Below, in pieces: positions 41,195-49,592 of a DNA stretch of 64,000 nucleotides. The stretch is from the NCBI RefSeq assembly GCF_040395035.1, contig NZ_JBEBRB010000001.1:151375-215374 (forward strand), written 5' to 3'. Position 1 is the stretch's first letter. The number at the start of each line of letters is the position of its first letter. The notes under the pieces were generated by a model that was given only the letters and a program-made list of their open reading frames with translations, did no database searches and was not told where the DNA came from. Origin of the DNA: Parapedobacter lycopersici_A (GTDB taxonomy: Bacteria > Bacteroidota > Bacteroidia > Sphingobacteriales > Sphingobacteriaceae). A program made the translations under genes and the position numbers.

Positions 41195-41983
41195 ATGAAT
41201 TTGATCACTCGCGCCCTACTGGCTGTTATCTGCTGTACCATGTCACAAATCACCTTTGCCCAATTTGTCCAAAATGAAGCCATTGCCCACCGCGGTGCCT
41301 GGAAGGCAGATAACCTGCCGCAAAACTCCATTGCTTCGCTGCACCGTGCCATCGAGCTGGGTTGCGCAGGCACCGAATTTGATGTGCATCTTACCAAAGA
41401 CGGTGTACTGGTAGTGAACCACGACAAAGATTTTTACGGGCTGGATATCGCTACCTCAACATATGCCGAATTGCTGGCTAAAAAACATCCGAACGGGGAA
41501 CCGATCCCAACAGCGGAGGCCTACCTGCGTGAAGGCATGAAGCAGCGAAAGACTAAGCTTATCTTTGAACTCAAAACCTCACCCTTGGGACTGGACCGTA
41601 CGCTTGAAGCGGCCGACCAATCGATAGAACTGGTCAAAAAACTACATGCGGAGGATTGGGTCGAATACATCCTGTTTGATTATGCGGGTGCAAAACGGAT
41701 CATCGAGCTGGATCCACAGGCTAAAGTTTATTACCTGAATGGCGACGTGGCGCCGGCCCAGGCCAAAAAGGACGGCTTTTATGGACTGGATTACCATTTT
41801 GACGTGTACAAGAAAAATCCGACCTGGATTCAGGAAGCGCAGCATCTCGGACTCGTGGTCAATGCGTGGACCGTTAACACGGAGGAAGAAATGATCCGGC
41901 TGCTCGACCAGCGGGTGGAGTACATTACCACCGACCAGCCCGGGCTATTGCTCGACGTCATTAAGCTACGTGCTAACAGATGA
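41195..41983 (+). CDS. Secreted glycerophosphodiester phosphodiesterase
   Basis: A 262-residue exported GDPD enzyme when started at 41195 (signal peptide about 1-22, ending ITFAQ). It has the family motif AHRGAWKADNLPQNS, the metal/catalytic strands CAGTEFDVHLTKDG and VVNHD, and the barrel end VNAWTVNTEEEMIRLLDQRVEYITTDQP in parts. It would free glycerol-3-phosphate from glycerophosphodiesters such as deacylated phospholipids. Its stop overlaps the next start by four bases (ATGA). Confidence 0.93.
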   Translation: MNLITRALLAVICCTMSQITFAQFVQNEAIAHRGAWKADNLPQNSIASLHRAIELGCAGTEFDVHLTKDGVLVVNHDKDFYGLDIATSTYAELLAKKHPNGEPIPTAEAYLREGMKQRKTKLIFELKTSPLGLDRTLEAADQSIELVKKLHAEDWVEYILFDYAGAKRIIELDPQAKVYYLNGDVAPAQAKKDGFYGLDYHFDVYKKNPTWIQEAQHLGLVVNAWTVNTEEEMIRLLDQRVEYITTDQPGLLLDVIKLRANR

Positions 41984-42813
41984 AAAAAACAGCCGTTACC
42001 GCCCTGCTCTTTTTTACCTGCCTTGCCTTTGGCATCGCCCAGCAATTCCGTGTAGCCACCTACAACATCCGGTATGATGCTGCAGGCGATATCGGCAACC
42101 TTTGGAAAGACCGGGCACCGCATCTTACCTCGCTCATCCGTTTCCACGGTTTCGATATTTTCGGCATTCAGGAAGGCCTTAAGCATCAGGTCGAGGCGAT
42201 CAAAGCGGCACTTCCCGGTTATGCCTATATCGGCGTAGGGCGCGATGATGGCAAGGAACAGGGTGAGTATTCAGCCATATTTTTTGACACAACGAAATTT
42301 GAGGTAGTCAGGCAGGGCACCTTTTGGCTTGCTGAAAATACGGAAACACCCAACAAAGGCTGGGATGCGGCCCTGCCGCGTATCTGTACCTGGGGGTTAT
42401 TCAAAGACCGGCGCACCGGCTTCCGGTTTTTCCTGTTCAACACCCATTTTGACCACGTGGGTACCGAAGCCCGGACGGAAAGCGCTAAACTTATCGTAGC
42501 GAAAGCCAGTGAACTGGGCAGTGGCACACCGATGATCATCACTGGCGATTTTAATGTGGACCAGCGCAGCGACAGTTACCGGTTGCTCCACACCGGCGGG
42601 GTCGTAGAAGATGCATATGAGCTATCGCCCCTGAAATATGCACCTAATGGTACTTTCAATAGCTTTGACATCACCCGTGTGAGTGACAGCCGTATCGATC
42701 ATATTTTTCTTTCTCCTCCGTTTAAGGTGGTACGCTATGGTATACTGACAGACAGCTATGCGGGCAAGCTGCCCTCCGATCACTTTCCGGTGATGGCGGA
42801 AATCCGCTATTGA
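41980..42813 (+). CDS. Secreted endonuclease/exonuclease/phosphatase-family protein
   Basis: A 277-residue exported EEP-fold enzyme (signal peptide about 1-20, ending GIAQQ). Catalytic signatures are complete: ATYNIRYD, GIQEGLKHQ, FNTHFDHVG, ITGDFNVD and SDHFPV. The family cuts phosphodiester or phosphomonoester bonds in nucleic acids, inositides or sphingomyelin; the small size, lack of DNA-binding parts and neighbours favour a small-molecule or lipid-head-group substrate. Translationally coupled to the GDPD gene. Confidence 0.9.
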   Translation: MKKTAVTALLFFTCLAFGIAQQFRVATYNIRYDAAGDIGNLWKDRAPHLTSLIRFHGFDIFGIQEGLKHQVEAIKAALPGYAYIGVGRDDGKEQGEYSAIFFDTTKFEVVRQGTFWLAENTETPNKGWDAALPRICTWGLFKDRRTGFRFFLFNTHFDHVGTEARTESAKLIVAKASELGSGTPMIITGDFNVDQRSDSYRLLHTGGVVEDAYELSPLKYAPNGTFNSFDITRVSDSRIDHIFLSPPFKVVRYGILTDSYAGKLPSDHFPVMAEIRY

Positions 42814-42881
42814 TTGCTTTCTTAGCCCGAGAATGGTACCTTTACGCCTTTATTCAACATATCGTTAACTTTTTTTATTCT

Positions 42882-43643
42882 ATGAAGAATCGGCTGAAAG
42901 TACTTTCCCTTGCCTCCTCACTGCTCTTGTTTACTCAATGCGATACGCTGAGCCAGCTGACATATCCAGACCATGCTGCCAAAACACCAGCCGGCAGCAC
43001 AACCCAGGGTGCGGCAGTTTCTTCCGGTGAAATCGCCACTGGCATAAAGCAGGCGCTGAGCCAGGGATTAGACCGGAGTATTCAGTCACTCGCGGTAAAA
43101 GACGGCTTCCTGGGCAATGCCGCGGTTAAGATTCTCATGCCCCCGGAGGCACAAAAAGTAGAACGTACCCTACGGGATATCGGGCTGGGGTCGTTGTGCG
43201 ACAACCTGATCCAAAGCCTTAACCACGCAGCAGAAAGCGCAGTAGGCGAAGCGGCACCGGTGTTCGTTTCAGCACTCTCGCAGCTCACGGTCCGCGATGC
43301 AACCAATATCCTGCTTAGCGGGCAGGAGGATGCGGCTACCCAGTTTTTCCAGCGCGCCACCACGGATGAACTGACCAAGCGGTTCAGCCCCATTGTGGAG
43401 CAGGCGCTCGGCAAACATCGTGTCGCACAATACTGGAGCACCGTGATGACCAGCTATAACCAGATTCCCCTTATTAACGATAAGGTGGAAACCGATTTGA
43501 ACAAGTACGTAACCCAGAAAGCCATAGCCGGCCTCTTTCATCAGGTTGCCCAGGAAGAACTTAAAATCCGCAATAACCTCGGCGGTACACGTACCACACC
43601 ATTGCTGAAAAAGGTATTCGGCTACGCCGACAAACAGCAATAA
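42882..43643 (+). CDS. DUF4197 lipoprotein
   Basis: A 253-residue lipoprotein when started at 42882 (MKNRLKVLSLASSLLLFTQC, lipobox Cys20). The mature part is helical and matches DUF4197: GIKQALSQGLDRSI, PPEAQKVERTLRDIG, LNHAAESAVGEAAPVF and a C-terminal ATTPLLKKVFGY-like end (here TRTTPLLKKVFGYADK). Function unknown; widespread in Bacteroidota and Proteobacteria. The sequence TACCTTTA about 45 bases upstream is a near match to a -7 box. Confidence 0.88.
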   Translation: MKNRLKVLSLASSLLLFTQCDTLSQLTYPDHAAKTPAGSTTQGAAVSSGEIATGIKQALSQGLDRSIQSLAVKDGFLGNAAVKILMPPEAQKVERTLRDIGLGSLCDNLIQSLNHAAESAVGEAAPVFVSALSQLTVRDATNILLSGQEDAATQFFQRATTDELTKRFSPIVEQALGKHRVAQYWSTVMTSYNQIPLINDKVETDLNKYVTQKAIAGLFHQVAQEELKIRNNLGGTRTTPLLKKVFGYADKQQ

Positions 43644-43689
43644 TATGCCGGCTGCTTTTCTTTCATCCGTTCAAATAGCGATCTTTTCC

Positions 43690-43697
43690 TATCTTTG
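43690..43697 (+). promoter_or_regulatory. Likely -7 promoter element for the universal stress protein gene
   Basis: TATCTTTG, an exact -7 match, 50 bases before the ATG at 43748. No clear -33. Confidence 0.45.
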
Positions 43698-43747
43698 GGA
43701 GATACACTAAGCCCATTGCCAGTTAGGGGTGCTTTATAGACGATTGA

Positions 43748-44581
43748 ATGAACACGTTTTTAGTCCCGGTTGATTTTTCCGACGTATCGTATAATGCAGC
43801 GCAGTATGCAGTGGATATGGCCGGAGAATTAAAAGCACTTCGGCTTATTTTCTACCATTCGTATAAAGATGCCCCCGTAGACGGGACACGATCCGAACAG
43901 GGGCGGAACCCATACCACGAAGTGGCCATGAAGCACTTAGAGGCCATGGTCAGCAAGCTTCATCGGATCAATGACATGAGGGACCGTATCCTGCTGCTCG
44001 CCGATGACCAAAGTGTAAAGGCAGGCGTGGAAGCCATTGTTAATATCCATCAAGTATCCATTATCATCATGGGAATTGCCGGCTTATCCGATATTGAAAA
44101 CACCCTTATTGGCCGGCATACACTGGCCGTGGCGGAATCCGGTATCGCGCCGCTGCTGATTGTACCACGTGACCACCTGCTCCGGTCCATAAAAAAAGTA
44201 GCCTACGCTACCGACCTGGTCGATGTGGAAACCGAGACGCCCATCAATTCCATTGTCCAGCTGGTAAGCCCCTTCCGCGCAGAAATGCATATCCTGCATG
44301 TGGATTACGCACTAAAGCGCCAGTCGCCGGCGACGCTGCTTGGCCAGAAGCAACTCATGCGATACCTGGACGAACTAACCCCCGTTTTTGAAACCATCAG
44401 CACACATAAGGATACGGCAACAGGCATATTCGACTACGTAAAAAAACAGCACATTGACCTGGTTCTCATCGCCTCGAAAAAATCCGGTATTTTACGTCGG
44501 CTATTTCATTCCAGCGTGCGCAAAAAACTACTGAATATTACAGATGTACCCGTTGTACTATTAAAGAAAAAACGACTATGA
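43748..44581 (+). CDS. Universal stress protein with two Usp domains
   Basis: A 277-residue cytoplasmic protein with two tandem UspA-like domains (about 1-142 and 148-277). The first begins NTFLVPVDFSDVSYNAAQYA and carries IIMGIAGLSDIE; the second begins KKVAYATDLVDVE and ends LLNITDVPVVLLKK. The G-x2-G-x9-G ATP-binding pattern is not clean in either half, so ATP binding is uncertain. Tied to pepT by a four-base overlap. Confidence 0.9.
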   Translation: MNTFLVPVDFSDVSYNAAQYAVDMAGELKALRLIFYHSYKDAPVDGTRSEQGRNPYHEVAMKHLEAMVSKLHRINDMRDRILLLADDQSVKAGVEAIVNIHQVSIIIMGIAGLSDIENTLIGRHTLAVAESGIAPLLIVPRDHLLRSIKKVAYATDLVDVETETPINSIVQLVSPFRAEMHILHVDYALKRQSPATLLGQKQLMRYLDELTPVFETISTHKDTATGIFDYVKKQHIDLVLIASKKSGILRRLFHSSVRKKLLNITDVPVVLLKKKRL

Positions 44582-45837
44582 ATGAGGTGATAAACGCAAT
44601 TGAGGCGTTTACCGTTGAAGAACGGTTTTTACGATATGTACAAATAGATACGGAGTCCGACCCCACGTCTTTATCCTGTCCGTCCACGGAAAAACAAAAA
44701 AACCTCGGACAGGTCCTGGTTAACGAGTTATTGGCTATGGGCATTGTTGATGCTCACCTCGACTCCGATGGTTATGTATATGCAACCATTCCTGCCAACA
44801 CGGACAAGCGGGTACCAACGATCTGCTTCTGTTCGCACATGGATACATCGCCCGATTGCACCGGCGCTGATGTAAAGCCCGTGGTGCACCGCGGTTACGC
44901 AGGGGGAGACATCATCCTGCCGGATGATCCCGATGTGGTTATCCGACGGCATGAGCATCCTGATTTATCAAGGCAGCTGGGCAACGACATCATTACCGCC
45001 AGTGGAAAGACGTTGTTAGGCGCGGATGATAAAGCCGGTATTGCTGAAATTATGGACGCAGCACGCATTTTAATGCATTATCCTGCCATTAAACACGGTA
45101 CCGTTAAAATCCTGTTTACGCCTGATGAGGAGATCGGGCGGGGTGTGGACCGGGTAGATCTCGTAAAACTTGGTGCAGACTTCGCATATACCGTAGACGG
45201 CGAAACAGCCGGAACCATCGAGGATGAAACTTTTTCGGCGGATGGCGCTGTGGTAACTATTCATGGAGTCGGCGTTCACCCCGGTTTTGCCAAAGGAAAA
45301 ATGCAAAGCGCGATAAAAATCGCCGCGGAAATCGTGCATGGTCTTCCTTCCGGCCGGCTGTCGCCGGAAAGCACCGGCGGGCGCGAAGGTTTCGTGCACC
45401 CAGTAGCTATCAACGGAGGGGTGGAACAGGCGGAAATCACATTTATTATCCGTGATTTTACCGATGAAAAACTGCGGGCACATGGGGAAGAGTTGGAAGC
45501 ATTGGTCAAATCGGTACTGGCATCCCACCCCGGTTGCAGCTACCGGTTTACCGTCAACGAACAGTACCGCAACATGAAACAGGTGCTTGACCAATACCCC
45601 CAGGTAATGGATATTGGTATGGAGGCGATCCGGCGGGCAGGTATGGAGCCGGTACGGCGCAGTATCCGCGGCGGAACAGACGGCTCCCGACTCTCCTTCA
45701 TGGGGCTTCCCTGCCCAAACATTTTTGCGGGCGGCCATGCTTTCCATGGCCGGGAAGAGTGGGTATCCGTACAGGATATGCAAAAATCCGTACGCACCAT
45801 CCTCCACATCGCCGCATTATGGGAAGAGCGGGGTTAA
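44578..45837 (+). CDS. pepT: Tripeptide aminopeptidase (peptidase T)
   Basis: A 419-residue zinc metallopeptidase of family M20B that trims the N-terminal residue from tripeptides. Zinc ligands and catalytic residues are visible: FCSHMDTSPD, GADDKAGIAEIMDA, TPDEEIGRGVDRVDL, and the C-terminal FAGGHAFHGREEW. The dimerisation insert lies at about 215-325. Length matches E. coli PepT (408). It overlaps the Usp gene by four bases; why a stress protein and a peptidase are coupled is not clear. Confidence 0.95.
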   Translation: MNEVINAIEAFTVEERFLRYVQIDTESDPTSLSCPSTEKQKNLGQVLVNELLAMGIVDAHLDSDGYVYATIPANTDKRVPTICFCSHMDTSPDCTGADVKPVVHRGYAGGDIILPDDPDVVIRRHEHPDLSRQLGNDIITASGKTLLGADDKAGIAEIMDAARILMHYPAIKHGTVKILFTPDEEIGRGVDRVDLVKLGADFAYTVDGETAGTIEDETFSADGAVVTIHGVGVHPGFAKGKMQSAIKIAAEIVHGLPSGRLSPESTGGREGFVHPVAINGGVEQAEITFIIRDFTDEKLRAHGEELEALVKSVLASHPGCSYRFTVNEQYRNMKQVLDQYPQVMDIGMEAIRRAGMEPVRRSIRGGTDGSRLSFMGLPCPNIFAGGHAFHGREEWVSVQDMQKSVRTILHIAALWEERG

Positions 45838-45867
45838 CATGATACAGTTTAAATCAATTCATATCAA

Positions 45868-46443
45868 ATGACAGCACACGACAGTAATTCATTACAGGAA
45901 CTGGTAAAAAACCGCCGGAGTATCTTTCCGGACAGCTATACCGACCGGGAGCTTTCCAAAGAGACGTTATTGCAATTGCTAGAATGCGCCAATACAGCGC
46001 CAACGCATAAACTTACGCAACCCTGGCGTTTCACGGTATTCCGCGGCGACGCGTTAATCCGGCTGGCGGATAAGCTGGCTTCCCTTTATCAGGAAAACAC
46101 ACCGGCGGCGCTTTTCCTGCAAAAGAAGTATGAAGCGACCCGAAGAAAAGTACTCCGGTCGGCCGCTGTCATTGCCATTAACATCCATTATTCAGGGGAG
46201 GTCCCCAAATGGGAGGAGTTGGCTGCCACCGCCTGCGCCGTGCAGAACCTCTGGCTGGCGGCTTCCGCCGAAGGTATCGGTGGGTATTGGAGCAGTCCGG
46301 GCTCAATTAAACACATGGCTGATTTTCTGGCGCTCGCCGATGGGGAAGAATGCCTGGGCTTTTTTTATATGGGATATCACGCGGAGCCGCAGCGGGGGGC
46401 TAACCGGACACCGGTAGCTGAAAAAATACGCTGGGAAGAATAA
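45868..46443 (+). CDS. Nitroreductase-family flavoprotein
   Basis: A 191-residue FMN enzyme of the nitroreductase family. It has the N-terminal FMN-binding motif KNRRSIFPDSY, the ANTAPTHKLTQPWRF segment, and the conserved CAVQNLWLAASAEGIGGYWSS region. Family members reduce nitro groups, quinones or flavins with NAD(P)H; short forms such as this (YdjA-like) have unclear substrates. It follows pepT by 30 bases and may be in the same transcript. Confidence 0.9.
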   Translation: MTAHDSNSLQELVKNRRSIFPDSYTDRELSKETLLQLLECANTAPTHKLTQPWRFTVFRGDALIRLADKLASLYQENTPAALFLQKKYEATRRKVLRSAAVIAINIHYSGEVPKWEELAATACAVQNLWLAASAEGIGGYWSSPGSIKHMADFLALADGEECLGFFYMGYHAEPQRGANRTPVAEKIRWEE

Positions 46444-46488
46444 CGCGCACGGAGCACACGGGACGGGATCATGTTGAGGGGTAATGGA

Positions 46489-47142
46489 TCAATCAACGGA
46501 GATCGTCAGCTTCCCTTTTGTACCGTTCCATAACGGACCCTCCTGCAATATACGTTGCACATTGGCCACTAATGATGCACTTACCCCGTCTAAAGCCCGG
46601 ATGGCGGTCGGCTTTCCCGTCGGATCGACATCAAATGTCACCACCAGTTCGCCGGCAATTGGTAGGTTACCTTTATTTTCAGCAAGATAGGTATTGAACT
46701 GCTCCCAGCCTGTTTCCGGGTAGGCATCCAGCCCTTCGCCCATTACCGGTTCCGCATGGATTCCTGCAACCGTTTCGGGTGGAGTCAGTTCAACCACCAC
46801 TTCCTTTTCAGCCGGCGTCGTGTGGGTGGTGTGGCTGCGCATCCAAAGCAGCACGAGGACCAACACCATCAACACACAGGCAGTAGCCGCCACGCCAAGC
46901 CGCTGCCAGCTAAAGTAAAAGGTATGGCGCTCCTGTTGCTGGCCTTCAATACGGGCCGCCAACCGTTGCTGTAGCAGACTAAGCCGGCCATGGTCGACCT
47001 TATTCTGCAACCGATACCCTTCAATAGCATCATTAAGCAACGGGTCTTCAAGGGCTTCCCGTTCCATTTGATGCATTTCCTCCCGGCTCAATGTGCCATT
47101 GAGGTATTGCTGTATACGGATAATATGATAATTGTCGTTCAT
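46489..47142 (-). CDS. Single-pass membrane protein with TonB-C-like periplasmic end, partner of an ECF sigma factor
   Basis: A 217-residue protein when started at 47142 (MNDNYHIIRIQQYLNG). The N-terminal about 75 residues are cytoplasmic and have a helix pattern like anti-sigma factors (YLNGTLSREEMHQMEREALEDP). A membrane helix follows (about 83-104). The periplasmic end (about 140-217) resembles the C-terminal domain of TonB, with ELVVTFDVDPTGKPTAIRAL and LQEGPLWNG. It starts within the stop of the sigma gene (four-base overlap). The likely role is anti-sigma factor or signal relay; this is inference. Confidence 0.75.
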   Translation of the reverse strand: MNDNYHIIRIQQYLNGTLSREEMHQMEREALEDPLLNDAIEGYRLQNKVDHGRLSLLQQRLAARIEGQQQERHTFYFSWQRLGVAATACVLMVLVLVLLWMRSHTTHTTPAEKEVVVELTPPETVAGIHAEPVMGEGLDAYPETGWEQFNTYLAENKGNLPIAGELVVTFDVDPTGKPTAIRALDGVSASLVANVQRILQEGPLWNGTKGKLTISVD

Positions 47143-47708
47143 GTCTGCTTTTTCTCCATACAAATCTTCAGGTTTCGTTTGCCATTCTGGATATGGCTTT
47201 TCACCTTGTTCAGCTCGTAGCCGGTAAGTGCTGCAATTTCCTTATAGCATTTCTGTTCCAGGTAGAAAAGCGTGACGCACCGTTGCTGTTCATCGTTGAG
47301 TTCGGCGAGACAGGCTTCCATCCGCACCAGCTGCTCTTCGGGAAGCCTATTTTCCTCATCGTATTGATGCAGAAATGCATCACTTTCCACAAGATGTTCG
47401 TCAATATCGACGTTTTTTATGCGGCTGGTTACCCGGAGATCCATCAGGCAATGATTACGCGCCAGGGTATACAGCCAGCTTTTGAAATGACTTACCTGAT
47501 GTACCCGCAATTTATCGATGAGCGCTTCGAAAATCTGCATTACGGCATCTTCACTTTTCGCCTCATCTTTATAGTATTTTAAGCACACCCCATAAATAAG
47601 CGGCATATAAGGCTCGTACAGCTTACCCAGCAATTGCAGGTTGCCCGTTTGCCTATATTCTGCCAGAAGTAGCTGTTCCGAGTGCACGGCTGGATTCCTT
47701 TTAGTCAA
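47139..47708 (-). CDS. ECF-type RNA polymerase sigma factor
   Basis: A 189-residue sigma-70-family factor of the extracytoplasmic type. Region 2 (about 22-95) includes LYEPYMPLIYGVCLKYYKD and the core-binding FKSWLYTLARNHCLMDLR; region 4 (about 130-182) includes LNDEQQRCVTLFYLEQKCYKEIA and a helix-turn-helix, ALTGYELNKVKSHIQNGKR. It is coupled by four bases to a membrane protein that is probably its regulator. The regulon cannot be told. Confidence 0.94.
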   Translation of the reverse strand: MTKRNPAVHSEQLLLAEYRQTGNLQLLGKLYEPYMPLIYGVCLKYYKDEAKSEDAVMQIFEALIDKLRVHQVSHFKSWLYTLARNHCLMDLRVTSRIKNVDIDEHLVESDAFLHQYDEENRLPEEQLVRMEACLAELNDEQQRCVTLFYLEQKCYKEIAALTGYELNKVKSHIQNGKRNLKICMEKKQT

Positions 47709-47794
47709 ACATACAAAATAATCGGTTAGCCGCCATCGGTTTTTCGCAACCGGTTACGGGCGCCACCGTAGCCGACCGCCGGCAGCGGGTATTA

Positions 47795-49576
47795 TTAAAA
47801 ACAGTATTTATTAGCTTCAATCAGGCGGTGGGCAATCTGCCGGCGTGCATTCTTGCTATTGAATGGCTCTACCTTGGTAAAGCGGCGCAAACCCATCAAT
47901 AGCAAGCGCAGTTCATCGCCCTCAGCAAATCCGAGCAGGGCCTCTTTACCCGCGAGGTAAATGCGGTCAACGGCTGCGTGCAGGTAAATACGGGCCATCA
48001 ACGTCCGGGTGCCGCCCGTGTCCCCCTCACCCTGCTGCTGTGCCAGCTTTTCAGCCCGGAGCAACGCCGATTCAGCAATATAGACGTCACCGACCATATC
48101 GGCTAGCTGCATCAGGATCTCCTGCTCCTGCGAAAGCGCTGCCGCCATCTTTTTCACCGCAGCCCCAGCTACCAGCAATACCGCCTTTTTAAGGTTAACC
48201 AGCAACTGCTTTTCGCGGATAAAAGGAGTGTCTTCGACGACTCCCGGATCCGGAATGGCCATCAACTCATCGGCTACCGCCTGTGCAGGCCCCATGAGAT
48301 CAAGTTCCCCTTTAAGGGCGCGCTTGAGCAGCATATCCACCATAAGCAGCCGGTTTACTTCATTCGTACCTTCAAAAATACGGTTGATGCGCGCATCGCG
48401 ATACGCCCGTTCCATGGGCGCATCAGCGGAATACCCCATTCCTCCGTATACCTGCACACCCTCATCCACCACATAGTCGAGCATTTCCGACCCCCATACC
48501 TTAAGAATAGCGCATTCGACAGCAAACCTTTCGGTTGCTTTCAGCTTCGCCTGTGCATCATCCATACCTTCGGCAGATAGCATTCTACAGGTATCGTCAA
48601 TTTGCTGCCCGGCACGGTAGGCCGCGCTTTCCACGGCAAAGGTACGGACGGCCATTTCAGCAAGCTTATGCTGTATGGCACCGAATGTGGCAATCTGTAC
48701 ACCAAACTGCATCCGCTCATTGGCATAAGTAACCGCCTGGTCGATTACGCGCCGTGCTGCGCCGATGGCCGCGGCCGCGAGTTTGATGCGGCCGATGTTA
48801 AGAATATTTACGGCTATGCGGAATCCGTTTCCCCGTTCGGAAAGCATGTTTTCAACCGGTACGGCACAGTCGTTAAAAAACAGCTGCCGGGTCGACGAGC
48901 CTTTAATACCCATTTTATGTTCTTCAGGGTTCATTGTGATCCCTCCGAATCCGCGCTCAACGATAAAAGCAGTCAAGTGTTGATCGTCATCAATTTTGGC
49001 GAACACAATAAACACATCGGCAAAACCACCGTTAGTGATCCACATTTTCTGGCCATTGATCAGGTAGTGGGTCCCTTCCGCATTGCGTCTGGCGCTGGTA
49101 CGGCCGGAGTTGGCATCCGATCCGGCATTTGGCTCCGTTAGGCAATATGCCGCCTTCCACTCACCTGTTGCCAGCCGGGGCAGGTACCTGCCTTTCTGTG
49201 CAGTACTGCCGTAATAGAGGATGGGCAATGTGCCGATGCCCGTATGTGCTGATAGTGCCACAGCGAAGGAGTGTCCCGCGCCGACAGCATCCGTTACCAG
49301 CATCGCCGTGTTGAAGTTTTTTCCAAAACCGCCATATTCTTCGGGAATGGACACACTGAGTAACCCCAGTTCTCCCGCCTTATCCAGCAGGTGCTGCATC
49401 AAACCCGTTTCCTGTGCGTCGATACGATCCAGGTTAGGATAAACTTCCGTCTTAAGAAAATCTTCGCAGGTTTGACGAATCATCCGCTGTTCCTCATCAA
49501 ATTCCTCGGGAATAAACACCGACGTATAGGGCGTCTCGTTAATCAGAAAGGCTCCTCCTTGTGTGCTCGCATTCAT
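47795..49576 (-). CDS. fadE: Acyl-CoA dehydrogenase, long FadE type
   Basis: A 593-residue FAD enzyme for the first step of fatty-acid beta-oxidation. Start at 49576 (MNASTQGGAFLI) avoids overlap with fadA. The acyl-CoA dehydrogenase core (about 30-410) has AYCLTEPNAGSDANSGRTSA, the WITNGGFADVFIVFAK strand, and YGGMGYSADAPMERAYRDARI, with NRIFEGTNEVNR. An extra C-terminal domain (about 430-593) makes it about 200 residues longer than short-chain enzymes and similar in size to B. subtilis FadE (594). It is the last gene of the fad operon, 16 bases after fadA. Confidence 0.94.
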   Translation of the reverse strand: MNASTQGGAFLINETPYTSVFIPEEFDEEQRMIRQTCEDFLKTEVYPNLDRIDAQETGLMQHLLDKAGELGLLSVSIPEEYGGFGKNFNTAMLVTDAVGAGHSFAVALSAHTGIGTLPILYYGSTAQKGRYLPRLATGEWKAAYCLTEPNAGSDANSGRTSARRNAEGTHYLINGQKMWITNGGFADVFIVFAKIDDDQHLTAFIVERGFGGITMNPEEHKMGIKGSSTRQLFFNDCAVPVENMLSERGNGFRIAVNILNIGRIKLAAAAIGAARRVIDQAVTYANERMQFGVQIATFGAIQHKLAEMAVRTFAVESAAYRAGQQIDDTCRMLSAEGMDDAQAKLKATERFAVECAILKVWGSEMLDYVVDEGVQVYGGMGYSADAPMERAYRDARINRIFEGTNEVNRLLMVDMLLKRALKGELDLMGPAQAVADELMAIPDPGVVEDTPFIREKQLLVNLKKAVLLVAGAAVKKMAAALSQEQEILMQLADMVGDVYIAESALLRAEKLAQQQGEGDTGGTRTLMARIYLHAAVDRIYLAGKEALLGFAEGDELRLLLMGLRRFTKVEPFNSKNARRQIAHRLIEANKYCF

Positions 49577-49592
49577 GTTCACCGTGATAAGA

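Noticed and set aside
45070..45807. 245-residue minus-strand ORF
   Set aside because: Antisense shadow of pepT; no domain, rich in His, Phe and Tyr.
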